Shown here: piece by piece, positions 1 to 7,757 of the stretch
Layout of the letters: each line of letters opens with the position of its first letter
Numbering within the stretch: position 1 is the stretch's first letter
DNA from: Candidatus Methanoplasma sp.
GTDB taxonomy: Archaea > Thermoplasmatota > Thermoplasmata > Methanomassiliicoccales > Methanomethylophilaceae
Assembly: GCA_031283015.1 (NCBI GenBank)
Contig: JAITCQ010000003.1
Span: 1 to 21,034 of the forward strand
DNA length: 21,034 nt
Direction: 5' to 3'
Program-made: the position numbers and the translations under genes
The notes under the pieces: generated by a model
The model's database searches: none
What the model was told of the DNA's origin: nothing
What the model saw: the letters and a program-made list of their open reading frames with translations, nothing else

Positions 1-117
1 ATCGTGATGGTCGGAGGCGCGCCGGTCACGCAGGCGTATGCGGACAAGATCGGCGCGGACATATACGGAGAGTCTGCGAGCGAAACGACCGCGAAAGCAA
101 AGACGATTTCCAAGTGA
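1..117 (+). CDS. mtbC: Dimethylamine corrinoid protein MtbC, C-terminal fragment (cut by window edge)
   Basis: Only the last 38 codons are present, ending in TGA at 115-117. The visible peptide contains VGGAPVTQ and ADKIGADIYGE, matching the end of the cobalamin-binding domain of methylamine corrinoid proteins (compare VGGAPVTQ and ADEIGADVY in the complete MttC of this window). The first ten residues carry the conserved GG of the Rossmann-like B12 fold; the DxHxxG histidine motif lies outside the window. The assignment to dimethylamine rather than another methylamine rests on mtbB starting ten bases downstream. MtbC accepts a methyl group from dimethylamine via MtbB and passes it on to coenzyme M through MtbA. 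An identical nucleotide copy lies at the right edge on the other strand. Confidence 0.85.
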   Translation: MVMVGGAPVTQAYADKIGADIYGESASETTAKAKTISK

Positions 118-119
118 GG
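1..119. repeat. Left copy of an exact 119-base terminal inverted repeat
   Basis: Bases 1-119 are identical to the reverse complement of 20916-21034. The match stops at base 120 (C here, T in the other copy). It covers the end of mtbC plus the stop codon and the first two bases of the following ribosome binding site. The match reaches the very edge of the window, so the true repeat may be longer. It may be a recently duplicated or converted mtbC gene, or a place where an assembler stopped at a repeat. Confidence 0.97.
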
Positions 120-127
120 CGATGATA

Positions 128-1531
128 ATGACACAATTCTATACAAGGATGGGTGACGGAAAGAGGGTCCTGATGACCAAGGAGCAGATAATCAACGATA
201 TCCAGGCGGGTATCGCCGACGCGGCCGACATGGGCGGAGTGCCCGACCTCACCTCAAACGACATCGATATGCTGTTCGACATCATCTCCGATAAGAACAG
301 AATAGTAGGCGTGGAACCAGGGAACGAGGTCGTGCTGACATATGACATAGGTCAGCTGGATTTCACCGGCGACAACGGAAACAGCGGAAACGGCGTTGAT
401 GTCGGAAGGCTGGAGTCCGCCCTGCTTCACGAGAGGGCGCTGGGAGCGGACACTTTCGAGCTTGCGCACGCGGATTACAGCATAAAACCTGTAAAACCCG
501 TGATCGCGAACGAGATGCAGACGATGGAGGAGATCCAGAACGAGATCGTCATTCCATACTTCTACGGGGCGATGCCGAACGCCGGATTGTACTATGCGCC
601 GGACGGCCCGTACGGGAACCCGGCGGACCTGATGAGGGAATTCAAGATCGAGGAGGCCATGAAGGCCGCGGAACTCACAGCCGACCATCTGGCAAGGGAC
701 ATAGAATACGTAGCGACAAGGATGGTCGCGGCCGGAGCGGACGGATTCAATTTCGACACCACGGCATCCGCCGGAGACGCGGATTTCGTAGGTACGCTGA
801 AAGGGGTGGAGGCTCTCAGAAAGGCCTGCCCCAGTACATACATCATGGTAGGTATGGCCGGCGAATCGGTCATGGGCATCCATGGTTCCATTGAATACAG
901 AGGCGAGCTTGCGGCGGGAAAGTATCCCCACCAGCAGGTGAAGATGGCGCAGAAGGCCGGAGCGAACGTGTTCGGGCCGGTCGTCAACACCAACACAAGC
1001 AAGAGCCTCGCGTGGAACATGGCCCGTTCGCTAACATTCGTGAAAGAATGCGTGAAGGCCTCGGATGTGGCGTGTCATGTGAACATGGGAATGGGTGTCG
1101 GCGGTATACCTATGCTGGAGACCGCACCTTTGGACGCGCTGACCAGATGCAACAAGGCGATGGTCGAGATCGCAAAGGTCGACGGCATATAGGTCGGGGT
1201 GGGAGACACAGCCGGAATGGCGGTCCCCCACTACATGGCGTCCGGAATGGGCGGGATCAGATCCGGCGGCGACCTCGTTGCCAGGATGCAGTTCACGAAG
1301 AACATGAAGATCGGCCCTGCCAAGGAATACGTGGCGAAGAAGCTCGGCATATCCGCCCTTGACATCGCCGACGAGCACGTGATGAGAGAACTCAGAGAAG
1401 AACTGAAGATCGGGGTCATAACCGGCGTGCCCGGCGCGCCGAGAGGCATTGCGGCCAAGATGAACATCGAGAGGCTTCTTGATATCAAGATCAACAGCTG
1501 CGACAAGTTCAGGGAGATGACCAAGAAGTAA
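128..1531 (+). CDS. mtbB: Dimethylamine:corrinoid methyltransferase MtbB, copy 1, with in-frame amber (pyrrolysine)
   Basis: MtbB demethylates dimethylamine and methylates the Co(I) corrinoid of MtbC. The reading frame is interrupted only by TAG at 1190-1192, codon 355, and continues to TAA at 1529-1531. This gives 467 residues including pyrrolysine, essentially the length and Pyl position of Methanosarcina MtbB. The ATG at 128 is chosen because copy 2 starts at the equivalent MTEY and because a GAGG (116-119) sits 8 bases upstream; an in-frame ATG at 122 is possible. Sequence just before the Pyl codon reads VEIAKVDGI, and after it the frame resumes with VGVGDTAGMA. Copy 2 (19505-20908) is clearly homologous but diverged (about six residues in ten by eye). 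The gene lies ten bases after mtbC, so the two are probably co-transcribed. Read as a normal stop, the TAG would give a 354-residue product. Confidence 0.95.
1199..1231 (+). promoter_or_regulatory. Stem-loop six bases after the mtbB amber codon (PYLIS-like)
   Basis: Bases 1199-1207 pair with 1223-1231 (nine positions, one A-C mismatch at 1204/1226). An inner three-pair stem is formed by 1211-1213 with 1219-1221. The stem begins six bases after TAG 1190-1192, the same spacing as in mtmB copy 1. Such elements have been proposed to help amber read-through in mtmB, although they are not strictly required in Methanosarcina. Whether this one acts is inference. Confidence 0.45.
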
Positions 1532-1543
1532 ACTTTTCGAATC

Positions 1544-1569
1544 GATGCGGCGGCGCAGGCCGCCGCATC
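1544..1569 (+). terminator. Perfect 11-pair GC hairpin between mtbB and the permease
   Basis: Bases 1544-1554 pair perfectly with 1559-1569 around a four-base loop (GCAG). Only short T runs follow (around 1573-1576), so it could be a weak terminator, an RNA-stability element or a processing site that lowers permease expression relative to mtbB. Confidence 0.55.
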
Positions 1570-1597
1570 ATGCTTTTCGAAAAAAGGAGGCATAATT

Positions 1598-3052
1598 ATG
1601 TCTGAAAATGAAAGTAATGAGCTGAAACGCTCGGTGAGCTGGAAACAGGGCATGTTCATTGCCCTGGGTGTCCCGCTCCTCATCCTGCCGTCTATCGTTG
1701 ACGTATCGTCCATCGTGTGGGGGCTTTGTATCGCCGTATGGTCGATATCCGTGCTTCAGGGGTTTGTGCAGAACCTTGCGTACGGGGAGATGGTAACGGT
1801 ATTCCCGCGGGCCGCGGGTCTTCCCGGGTGTGCGCAGACGGTGTTCACCGCGGAAGAACAAAAATCAAAATTTGACAAAGGAAAGCTGATAGGCGCGTTC
1901 AGCGCATGGTGCTACTGGTTCGCGTGGACCCCCGTGGTCGCCATATTCACGATGCTGATCGGAGACTACCTGGTCCAGATGTTTACTTTGGACATAGAGG
2001 GATGGCCCTATCTGTCAGTGTATCTGGGTGTCGGGGTGGCGATCGTCCTGCTAATGCTCCTTTTGGGCTCCAGAGGTCTGGAGGGGGGAGCGACGTTCGG
2101 AACTATATTGGCCATTGTGTCCATTGTGCCTATGGTCGTGATCCTACTCGGTGCGTTTGCAATAGGTATGTTCGATTTCAGTAACATAACGGCGGAATTC
2201 ACATCGCCGGAATGGAGCTGGAGCATACAGGACATCGTATTGCTGCTGGGATGTTTCGGACTTGCCCAATGGAGCGCGTGCGCATGGGAGACCGCCGCCA
2301 TTTATGGACCGGAATACAAGGAACCAGGGAAGGATGTTCCCAAAGCGCTCTTCGGGTGCGGGATAATCTGTCTGGTCCTGTATTTCTTCGTGTCGACGAC
2401 GGTGTTCGGCTCCCTCGGAGCCTCCGGCATCAATGACGCAGGCTACGCCTCGCTCGCCCCCATATCCGAACAGGTGTTCGGGCATGTCGGGAGCTATCTC
2501 GCGCTCGGCCTGCTGATAGCCGCAATGGTCCTCATAATACAGACCGGGTTCCTGGGATCGTCCAGGACCCTTCACTCGATGGCGCAGGAAGGAAACCTCC
2601 CGTCCTGGTTCTCTAAACTGAACAAGTACGGCATGCCTTTGAACGCCATGCTGTTCGTGAGCGTGTTCAACCTGCTGCTGGTGGCCGTGATCGGCTACAG
2701 CGCATGCGTTGTGCTCTCGGGCGACACAGTAATGACGATCCTTTCGGCGTCGGCCATGGGATACTGTATCGCGAACGGTATCGCGCTTGCGGCGTACGTG
2801 AAGACGAAGACGAACGCGAGGTTCAAAGACGCGGAGAGGCCGTTCAAAGCGCCCAGAGGATGGAAGTATGTGATCGTCGTCATGTGCGCCCTCCAGTTCT
2901 GCGTGTGGCTGCCTTGTCTGATCTACTGGAGCTGGTATTTGTCCGGAGGATACACGCCGGTCATACTCGGCGCCATCATCATCCTCGTATTCATCCCGAT
3001 CTGGTACTGGGTACAGGGAAAGACCGGCGCGGCTTCAGAGAACTCAAACTGA
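1598..3052 (+). CDS. APC-superfamily permease, probable methylamine (dimethylamine) importer, copy 1
   Basis: This is a 484-residue polytopic membrane protein with about twelve hydrophobic segments, for example near residues 17-35, 104-128, 136-158 and 163-190. It starts at an ATG 7 bases after a strong AAGGAGG (1584-1590). A soluble N-terminus (MSENESNELKRSVSWKQG) precedes the first helix, as in amino acid/polyamine/organocation permeases. Residues around QWSACAWETAAIYGPEYK are nearly repeated in the second permease of the window (18038-19459), so the two are paralogues. Each sits just downstream of an mtbB gene, which suggests dimethylamine uptake (MtbP-like). The substrate is inferred from context; amino acid or other amine transport cannot be excluded. 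Hairpins at 1544-1569 and 3065-3089 bracket the gene. Confidence 0.85.
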   Translation: MSENESNELKRSVSWKQGMFIALGVPLLILPSIVDVSSIVWGLCIAVWSISVLQGFVQNLAYGEMVTVFPRAAGLPGCAQTVFTAEEQKSKFDKGKLIGAFSAWCYWFAWTPVVAIFTMLIGDYLVQMFTLDIEGWPYLSVYLGVGVAIVLLMLLLGSRGLEGGATFGTILAIVSIVPMVVILLGAFAIGMFDFSNITAEFTSPEWSWSIQDIVLLLGCFGLAQWSACAWETAAIYGPEYKEPGKDVPKALFGCGIICLVLYFFVSTTVFGSLGASGINDAGYASLAPISEQVFGHVGSYLALGLLIAAMVLIIQTGFLGSSRTLHSMAQEGNLPSWFSKLNKYGMPLNAMLFVSVFNLLLVAVIGYSACVVLSGDTVMTILSASAMGYCIANGIALAAYVKTKTNARFKDAERPFKAPRGWKYVIVVMCALQFCVWLPCLIYWSWYLSGGYTPVILGAIIILVFIPIWYWVQGKTGAASENSN

Positions 3053-3064
3053 ATTAATCTAAAC

Positions 3065-3104
3065 AGACGGCGGAGGGGGGCCGCCGTCTTCCTTAAAACT
3101 TTTT
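3065..3104 (+). terminator. Nine-pair GC hairpin plus T run between permease and mttB
   Basis: Bases 3065-3073 pair with 3081-3089 around a seven-base loop, and a T5 run follows at 3100-3104. This fits termination after the permease gene or attenuation before mttB. The mttB ribosome binding site (AAGGAGGG) follows directly. Confidence 0.55.
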
Positions 3105-3120
3105 AACAAGGAGGGAACTT

Positions 3121-4614
3121 ATGAAACCTAATCAATATCCTGGAAAACAAATGATGCTTGGTCTGAAACTAGACCTCTTCACTCAAGACGGCATCGCGGC
3201 AATCGACAGAGCGACCATGGACATCCTTTCGAATCACGGCATTCAGGTGTCCGATGAGGAGGGGATGGAGCTCTTTGAGAAAGCCGGTTGCGAAGTGAAC
3301 CACAAAACGAAAATGGTAAAGATACCCGTAGGGGTTGTCCGCAAGGCACTTGCTTCGGCCCCGAAGACCTTCTACCTTTACGGAAGGGAAGAAAACAGAA
3401 CGATCGAACAAGAACACAACGGACGTGTCCACTACACCTGCTTCGGGACTGGCATCCAAGTGTGCAATTATCTCGGGAACGGGAAGTTCGAGACCCGCGA
3501 TTCGACCGATGCAGACCTCGCGAGGTGCGCGAAACTCTGTGACTGGGCAGAGAACATAAGCTATTTCTCACTGTCCGTGTCGGCAAGGGACTGGGCGGGC
3601 GTGGGAGCTGAAGATGTCCATGAGATGATGACTTCCATCGAAAACACGACGAAGCACTTCCACCACATCGACCCGGTCGGAGAGCACGTCGAATACTACA
3701 GAGACATCATCGAGGCCTATTACAAAGGGGACAAGAAACTCGCCCGCGAGAAACCGATAATGTCTATGCTGGTGTGTCCGACAAGCCCCCTTGAGCTGAG
3801 CCACAATGCGGCGCAGGTCATAATCAAGGGAGCAAGGTACGGAATACCCGTCAACGTTCTGAGCATGGCCATGGCGGGAGGATCGTCCCCCGTATACCTC
3901 GCCGGGACCCTGGTGACACACAACGCAGAGGTGCTGTCTGGAATAGTTCTGAGCCAGATAGCCTGCCCAGGTGCAAGGGCCTGGTACGGAAGCTCTACAA
4001 CAACATTCGACCTCAAGCGCGGGACTGCGCCCGTCGGATCGCCCGAACTCGGTGTGATCAGCGCGGCCGTAGCAAAACTCGGACAGTACTACGGACTGCC
4101 CGTTTACGTCGCCGGTATGTAGACCGACGCCAAAGTGCCGGATTCACAGGCGGCCCATGAGAAGACCATAACGTCTCTTCTTCCCGCGATGGCGGGGGCC
4201 AACACCATATATGGATCCGGTATGCTGGAGTTAGGCGTAACGTTCTCGATGGAACAACTGGTGATAGACAATGATATAATAGCTATGGAGAAGAAGGCCA
4301 TGGAGGGCGTTCTGATCACCGGCGAGACACTCGCCGCCGACGCCATTAAAGAGATAGGCGTAGGGAACGATTTCCTTGCCCACCCCTCCACGATGAACAA
4401 CATCGAACTTGCTTCCGACCCGATGATATTCGATCGTTACATGATCGGTGACTGGAGGGCGGCAGGATGCAAGAGCGCAGTGGACGTGGCACATGACATC
4501 GTCGAAGACGTCATGAAGAACCATGTCGTCAAACCCATACCCGCGGACATACTGGACGCGATGAAGGTTATCGTCAAGAAAGCAGACGATGAATTCAAGA
4601 AAAGCAGAGAGTGA
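3121..4614 (+). CDS. mttB: Trimethylamine:corrinoid methyltransferase MttB with in-frame amber (pyrrolysine)
   Basis: MttB transfers a methyl group from trimethylamine to MttC. The frame runs from ATG 3121, behind a strong AAGGAGGG, to TGA 4612-4614. Its single internal TAG is at 4120-4122, codon 334, the position known for Methanosarcina MttB. Total length is 497 residues including Pyl, about the family norm. Residues before the amber read YYGLPVYVAGM and the frame resumes with TDAKVPDSQAAHEK, both typical of the Pyl-type MttB. The wider COG5598 family also has many non-Pyl members, and the amber separates this protein from them. mttC follows 5 bases after the stop, so the two are translationally close. 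No strong stem-loop is visible right after this amber codon, unlike the mtmB and mtbB genes here. Confidence 0.96.
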
Positions 4615-4619
4615 TACTG

Positions 4620-5270
4620 ATGTCTTTAGAATCATTAACAGAAGAAGCGAAACAAGCAGTCATGACATACGACTCCAAAAAGACCGTCGATGTGGCCAAC
4701 AGGGTCCTTGCGGAAGGAGTGGACGTCGTTGCGATCATCCAGAACGGTTTCACCAAAGGGATGACGGAGATCGGAGCGCTCTTTGAGGCAAAGAAGCTGT
4801 TCCTGCCCCACATAATGGCGGCGGCCGCGGCTATGAACGCAGCGATGAACATCCTCACCCCGGAACTTGAGAAACGCGGCCGCGCGGTCGAGTCCGCTTT
4901 CGGCACATTTGTGATCTGTTCGATCGAGGGGGACATCCACTCGATCGGGAAGGACATCGTCGCAATAATGCTTAAGGTGGCCGGATTCAACGTCATCAAC
5001 ATCGGCAGGGACGTGCCGCTCAAAGATATCGTGAAGGCATGCAAGGACAACAACGCCAAATATGTGGGCACTTCGGCCCTTATGACGTCCACCATGGTGA
5101 ACCAGAAGTCTTTCGAGGAACTCCTCAAGAAAGAGGGCATCAGAGAGAAACTGATCACGAATGTTGGCGGAGCCCCGGTCACACAACAGTGGGCCGACGA
5201 GATCGGCGCCGACGTTTACACTGAGAACGCATCTGACGCGGTCGCAAAGATGACGAAGATCGCCGGATGA
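4620..5270 (+). CDS. mttC: Trimethylamine corrinoid protein MttC
   Basis: This 216-residue protein has the two-domain layout of methylamine corrinoid proteins: an N-terminal helical cap (about 1-90) and a C-terminal B12-binding Rossmann-like domain. The cobalt-ligating motif is D105-x-H107-x-x-G110 within EGDIHSIGK, followed by TSALM (151-155) and the VGGAPVT loop (182-188). The ATG at 4620 fits the family length; a GTG nine bases upstream overlaps the mttB stop and would add only three residues. It receives the methyl group from MttB and donates it to coenzyme M through MtbA, which is not in the window. It sits between mttB and a ten-helix membrane protein, in one operon. Confidence 0.95.
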   Translation: MSLESLTEEAKQAVMTYDSKKTVDVANRVLAEGVDVVAIIQNGFTKGMTEIGALFEAKKLFLPHIMAAAAAMNAAMNILTPELEKRGRAVESAFGTFVICSIEGDIHSIGKDIVAIMLKVAGFNVINIGRDVPLKDIVKACKDNNAKYVGTSALMTSTMVNQKSFEELLKKEGIREKLITNVGGAPVTQQWADEIGADVYTENASDAVAKMTKIAG

Positions 5271-5286
5271 CGGTCGTGTAAGGGAG

Positions 5287-6423
5287 ATGAAGAAATTGGA
5301 TATAAACGAAAAAAGGACGGAAGCCCACAAGAAAAGAGTGAGATACGGCTACATCATGGCTTTGTTCTGCGCCATATTCTGGGGCATCTGGTATGTACCG
5401 GGCACCTTCATATGGAATTTTGATGTGGTCAACGACTTCCAGATGCTGGTCAGCGGCGTACTGAATCCGGATGACATAACGAACAAAGGATTCCTCGCTG
5501 CGGCGATAATGATCACTGCGCTCAACTGCGCTTTCGTGATGCTCTCATATTTCATATGGAACCTCTGTCTCGGAAAAGCAAAGTTCTCCGAGATGAAAAG
5601 GAGTATAAGAGAACTGAGATGCTGCACGAAATATTATCTGCTGGGCGCGATCTGCGGAGGCCCGGTGGCCATACTGGGGTCGTTCATCGCGATGGGGTAC
5701 ATCGGAGGCGCATTCGCGGCGGTCGCCGCTCTGGCATACCCGGTGATAGGGACCATGCTGTCCCGGACATGGCTGGGTCAGAAGATATCCCACAGAGCTA
5801 TCGCGGGAGTGTTGATCATCCTGATGGGAAGCATCACGATCTACGCGATCGCTCTGTTCGACGATCTTCAGAAGGGCACGTCGCTCATCGGATACGTCGG
5901 TGGACTCATGGCGCTGTGCGGATGGGGGATCGAAGGAGCTGTTGCGGCGAAAGGTATCGATGTGTCGGAACCGGACGTCGCAATAACGATGAGATTCGGA
6001 ATGGAGAGCCTTATCTGGTTCGTCGTCATGCTGCCCGCGCTCGCGCTACTGTCCATACCTGTGTACGAGTATGCTTGGTACATGATATCGGATCCCATCA
6101 TACTGCTCACGCTGGTGATGCTCGGTCTGACCTTTGGGTTCTGTTATGTGGCATGGTACAAAGCGTTCCCGCTGATAGGAGTGGGGAGAGGTCAAGCGAT
6201 CGGAAGTCTTTACGGCCTGTGTTCTGTGATATTCCTAGTCCTTTTCATTGGAGTGGCCGATGCGATCGGTGAAGAACCCGCACGCGCGGCCTCGCTGGTG
6301 ATAGGCGCAATACTTTGTACGATCGGAACCGTTATCATGTTCACGGAAAAGACGGGCGAGGTCCAGTGTCTGAGAGATACGGGAGAGAGTCAGGGTGAAG
6401 ATTCGGGAGAGGATTTGCCATGA
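5287..6423 (+). CDS. mttP: Ten-helix membrane protein, DMT/EamA-like, probable trimethylamine permease MttP
   Basis: The protein has 378 residues. A basic N-terminus (MKKLDINEKRTEAHKKRVRYG) is followed by about ten hydrophobic helices, near residues 19-40, 66-90, 113-136, 138-154, 163-182, 196-216, 234-258, 266-292, 297-325 and 332-350. The layout resembles drug/metabolite (EamA) transporters. It follows mttC by 16 bases, the position in which a predicted trimethylamine permease (mttP) occurs in Methanosarcina mtt operons; transport of trimethylamine is inferred from that context. The start is uncertain: GGGAG lies directly against ATG 5287, whereas the in-frame TTG at 5296 would have better spacing. 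The stop overlaps the next gene in an ATGA at 6420-6423, implying coupled translation. Confidence 0.7.
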   Translation: MKKLDINEKRTEAHKKRVRYGYIMALFCAIFWGIWYVPGTFIWNFDVVNDFQMLVSGVLNPDDITNKGFLAAAIMITALNCAFVMLSYFIWNLCLGKAKFSEMKRSIRELRCCTKYYLLGAICGGPVAILGSFIAMGYIGGAFAAVAALAYPVIGTMLSRTWLGQKISHRAIAGVLIILMGSITIYAIALFDDLQKGTSLIGYVGGLMALCGWGIEGAVAAKGIDVSEPDVAITMRFGMESLIWFVVMLPALALLSIPVYEYAWYMISDPIILLTLVMLGLTFGFCYVAWYKAFPLIGVGRGQAIGSLYGLCSVIFLVLFIGVADAIGEEPARAASLVIGAILCTIGTVIMFTEKTGEVQCLRDTGESQGEDSGEDLP

Positions 6424-6731
6424 TGGAAGGACGGCCTTACAAATTCCGCATCCTTGAGATACTGGATACCCAGGGGCCGATGTGGAACAGCGACATCGTG
6501 AGACAGCTCCAAAACGAGTACGGTATGCCATCCGATTACTACAGGGACTGCCTGAACTTCGATCTCATCGAAGTGGCGGCCTCCGGCATGATATGCGAAT
6601 CGGAAGCGATGATCGACGAGGACGGTTCGTTCAGAAAGGACAGCCTGTTGCTGAAGTACAAAATAACCCAGCTGGGCGTGGACCTTCTCAACGAGCTGAG
6701 AACGAAGGTAACACAAAGGAAAGGTGAGTAA
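6420..6731 (+). CDS. Small winged-helix-like protein coupled to the trimethylamine operon
   Basis: This 103-residue protein is not assigned to a named family. Its pattern fits a winged helix: helix (FRILEILDTQ), turn and helix (WNSDIVRQLQNEYG), recognition-like helix (YYRDCLNFDLIEVAA), then a wing and a C-terminal helix with the common ending ITQLGVDLLNEL. It overlaps the upstream permease gene by four bases (ATGA), and a GGAGAGG lies upstream; the second ATG at 6423 is an alternative start. The position suggests a regulator or adaptor for trimethylamine use, but no DNA target or ligand is evident. It ends one base before the small membrane gene that follows. Confidence 0.7.
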   Translation: MMEGRPYKFRILEILDTQGPMWNSDIVRQLQNEYGMPSDYYRDCLNFDLIEVAASGMICESEAMIDEDGSFRKDSLLLKYKITQLGVDLLNELRTKVTQRKGE

Positions 6732-6732
6732 G

Positions 6733-6870
6733 ATGTCAAGCTGGGAGATCGTTGTGGACTTCTTCGCGAACGGCATAATTCCGAAGTCCGAATACGTCTA
6801 CATGGCGGTCATCATCGTAACGTGCATCGCGGCCCTCTGGAAAGCCCGCAAGATGGTATCCGAGATCTGA
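6733..6870 (+). CDS. 45-residue single-span membrane peptide at the end of the mtt operon
   Basis: ATG at 6733 follows the previous TAA after one base, with GGTGAG as a plausible ribosome binding site (6723-6728), and the frame ends at TGA 6868-6870. The product begins MSSWEIVVDFFANGIIPK, then has one hydrophobic segment (about residues 22-36, VYMAVIIVTCIAALW) followed by positive residues (KARK), which predicts a cytoplasmic C-terminus. Tight spacing with the upstream genes supports real translation. A role as an accessory subunit of the neighbouring transporter is a guess; no family was recognised. Confidence 0.65.
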   Translation: MSSWEIVVDFFANGIIPKSEYVYMAVIIVTCIAALWKARKMVSEI

Positions 6871-6900
6871 AGCACATCGAAACGGCCAAAAGCCACATAA

Positions 6901-6920
6901 ACTCTTTATAAACTTTTTTA
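6901..6920 (+). terminator. T-rich archaeal terminator after the mtt operon
   Basis: After the small membrane gene the sequence turns AT-rich, with a T6 run at 6914-6919 preceded by further T-containing stretches (CTCTTTATAAAC). Short oligo-T runs without a hairpin are a usual archaeal terminator form. Confidence 0.5.
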
Positions 6921-6974
6921 AAATCACCTATATATTGAAAACAGTTTTAATATTAGAAAAGAAGTTTTAGGTAC

Positions 6975-7044
6975 TAAATAGTTACATTTATATAGTATAA
7001 TAACGACCAGGAAGGGAACAATAATAATCCTTAAATAGTTTCAT
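6975..7044 (+). promoter_or_regulatory. mtmC upstream region: TATA-like boxes and a 13-base direct repeat
   Basis: The gap 6871-7117 is strongly AT-rich. TAAATAGTTACAT (6975-6987) recurs as TAAATAGTTTCAT (7032-7044), 57 bases apart with one mismatch. A TATA-like TTTATATAG lies at 6988-6995, giving a predicted start near 7018-7022 and a leader of about 100 bases; AATAAAAATA (7051-7060) is a second candidate. The repeats may be activator or repressor sites; this is inference. Confidence 0.4.
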
Positions 7045-7095
7045 AGTCTTAATAAAAATACGTCGAAATGCTGGTGTCACATTTACGGATGACAG

Positions 7096-7107
7096 CAAGC
7101 GCGCTTG
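7096..7107. promoter_or_regulatory. Perfect 12-base palindrome touching the mtmC ribosome binding site
   Basis: CAAGCGCGCTTG (7096-7107) is a perfect palindrome whose last two bases belong to the mtmC ribosome binding site (TGGAGG, 7106-7111). It could be an operator or take part in an RNA structure affecting ribosome access. Confidence 0.35.
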
Positions 7108-7117
7108 GAGGAAGAAC

Positions 7118-7753
7118 ATGAGTAAAGAGCAGATTTTAGTCGATCTTAAAAAGGCGGTCGAGACCTGGAACATAAAGCTTGCCCAGGACTCTACCAACGC
7201 CGCCATTAACGAGAAGATAAACATAAAGGACATAATTGAACAAGGTCTCGGAAAAGGAATGGAGACCATAGGACAGAGGTTCGACGCGGCGGAGATATAT
7301 CTGCCCCAGGTCGTAGCGGCGTCCAAAACGATGGAGGCCGCCATAAAGATCCTTGAGCCGTTGATGACGGCAGGCGCAGGCGCGCTCAGAGGCACCGTGA
7401 TAATGGGTACCGTCGAGGGGGACATCCACGAGATCGGAAAGAATGTGTGCTGCGCGATGCTCAGAGGAGCAGGGTACAAGGTCATAGACCTCGGTCCGGA
7501 CACATCCGCTCAGGCTTTCCTTGACTCGGCGGAAGAGAACAATGCGAAGATAATAGGCGGCTCCGCGCTGATGACGACCACCCTTGAATCGCAGAGGGAG
7601 CTGGTAGAGGCAAAGAAAGAGGTCGACGCACCGTATAAATGTATATTCGGAGGCGCCCCCTGCACAAAAGCGTGGTGCGACGAGATAGGCGCAGACGGCT
7701 ACTCCGCGACCGCCGCGGAGATCATCGAGCTCGTGAACGAATTGGTGAAGTGA
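7118..7753 (+). CDS. mtmC: Monomethylamine corrinoid protein MtmC
   Basis: This 211-residue corrinoid protein has a helical cap domain and a B12-binding domain. Key motifs are EGDIHEIGK with D102, H104 and G107 (H104 is the lower axial cobalt ligand), GSALMTT and FGGAPCT. ATG 7118 has GGAGG seven bases upstream (7107-7111). It is followed after four bases by mtmB copy 1, so both are on one transcript. Its assignment to monomethylamine rests on that pairing and on sequence character. It takes the methyl group from MtmB, and its Co(II) form is reactivated by RamA. Confidence 0.94.
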   Translation: MSKEQILVDLKKAVETWNIKLAQDSTNAAINEKINIKDIIEQGLGKGMETIGQRFDAAEIYLPQVVAASKTMEAAIKILEPLMTAGAGALRGTVIMGTVEGDIHEIGKNVCCAMLRGAGYKVIDLGPDTSAQAFLDSAEENNAKIIGGSALMTTTLESQRELVEAKKEVDAPYKCIFGGAPCTKAWCDEIGADGYSATAAEIIELVNELVK

Positions 7754-7757
7754 TACA

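Noticed and set aside
254..931. Long antisense open frames (for example 254-931, 8193-9176 and 10930-11901 on the - strand)
   Set aside because: They lie entirely inside well-identified genes, have arginine- or histidine-rich low-complexity products and no start signals; they are shadows of GC-biased codons.
1190..1192. Apparent premature stop splitting mtbB into two genes (likewise mttB, both mtmB genes and mtbB copy 2)
   Set aside because: Each gene has a single TAG at the exact family Pyl position, the frame continues with conserved sequence, and a full Pyl system is present; these are not pseudogenes.
4123..4165. Stem-loop after the mttB amber codon
   Set aside because: Only three-base pairings were found; nothing comparable to the mtmB or mtbB elements.
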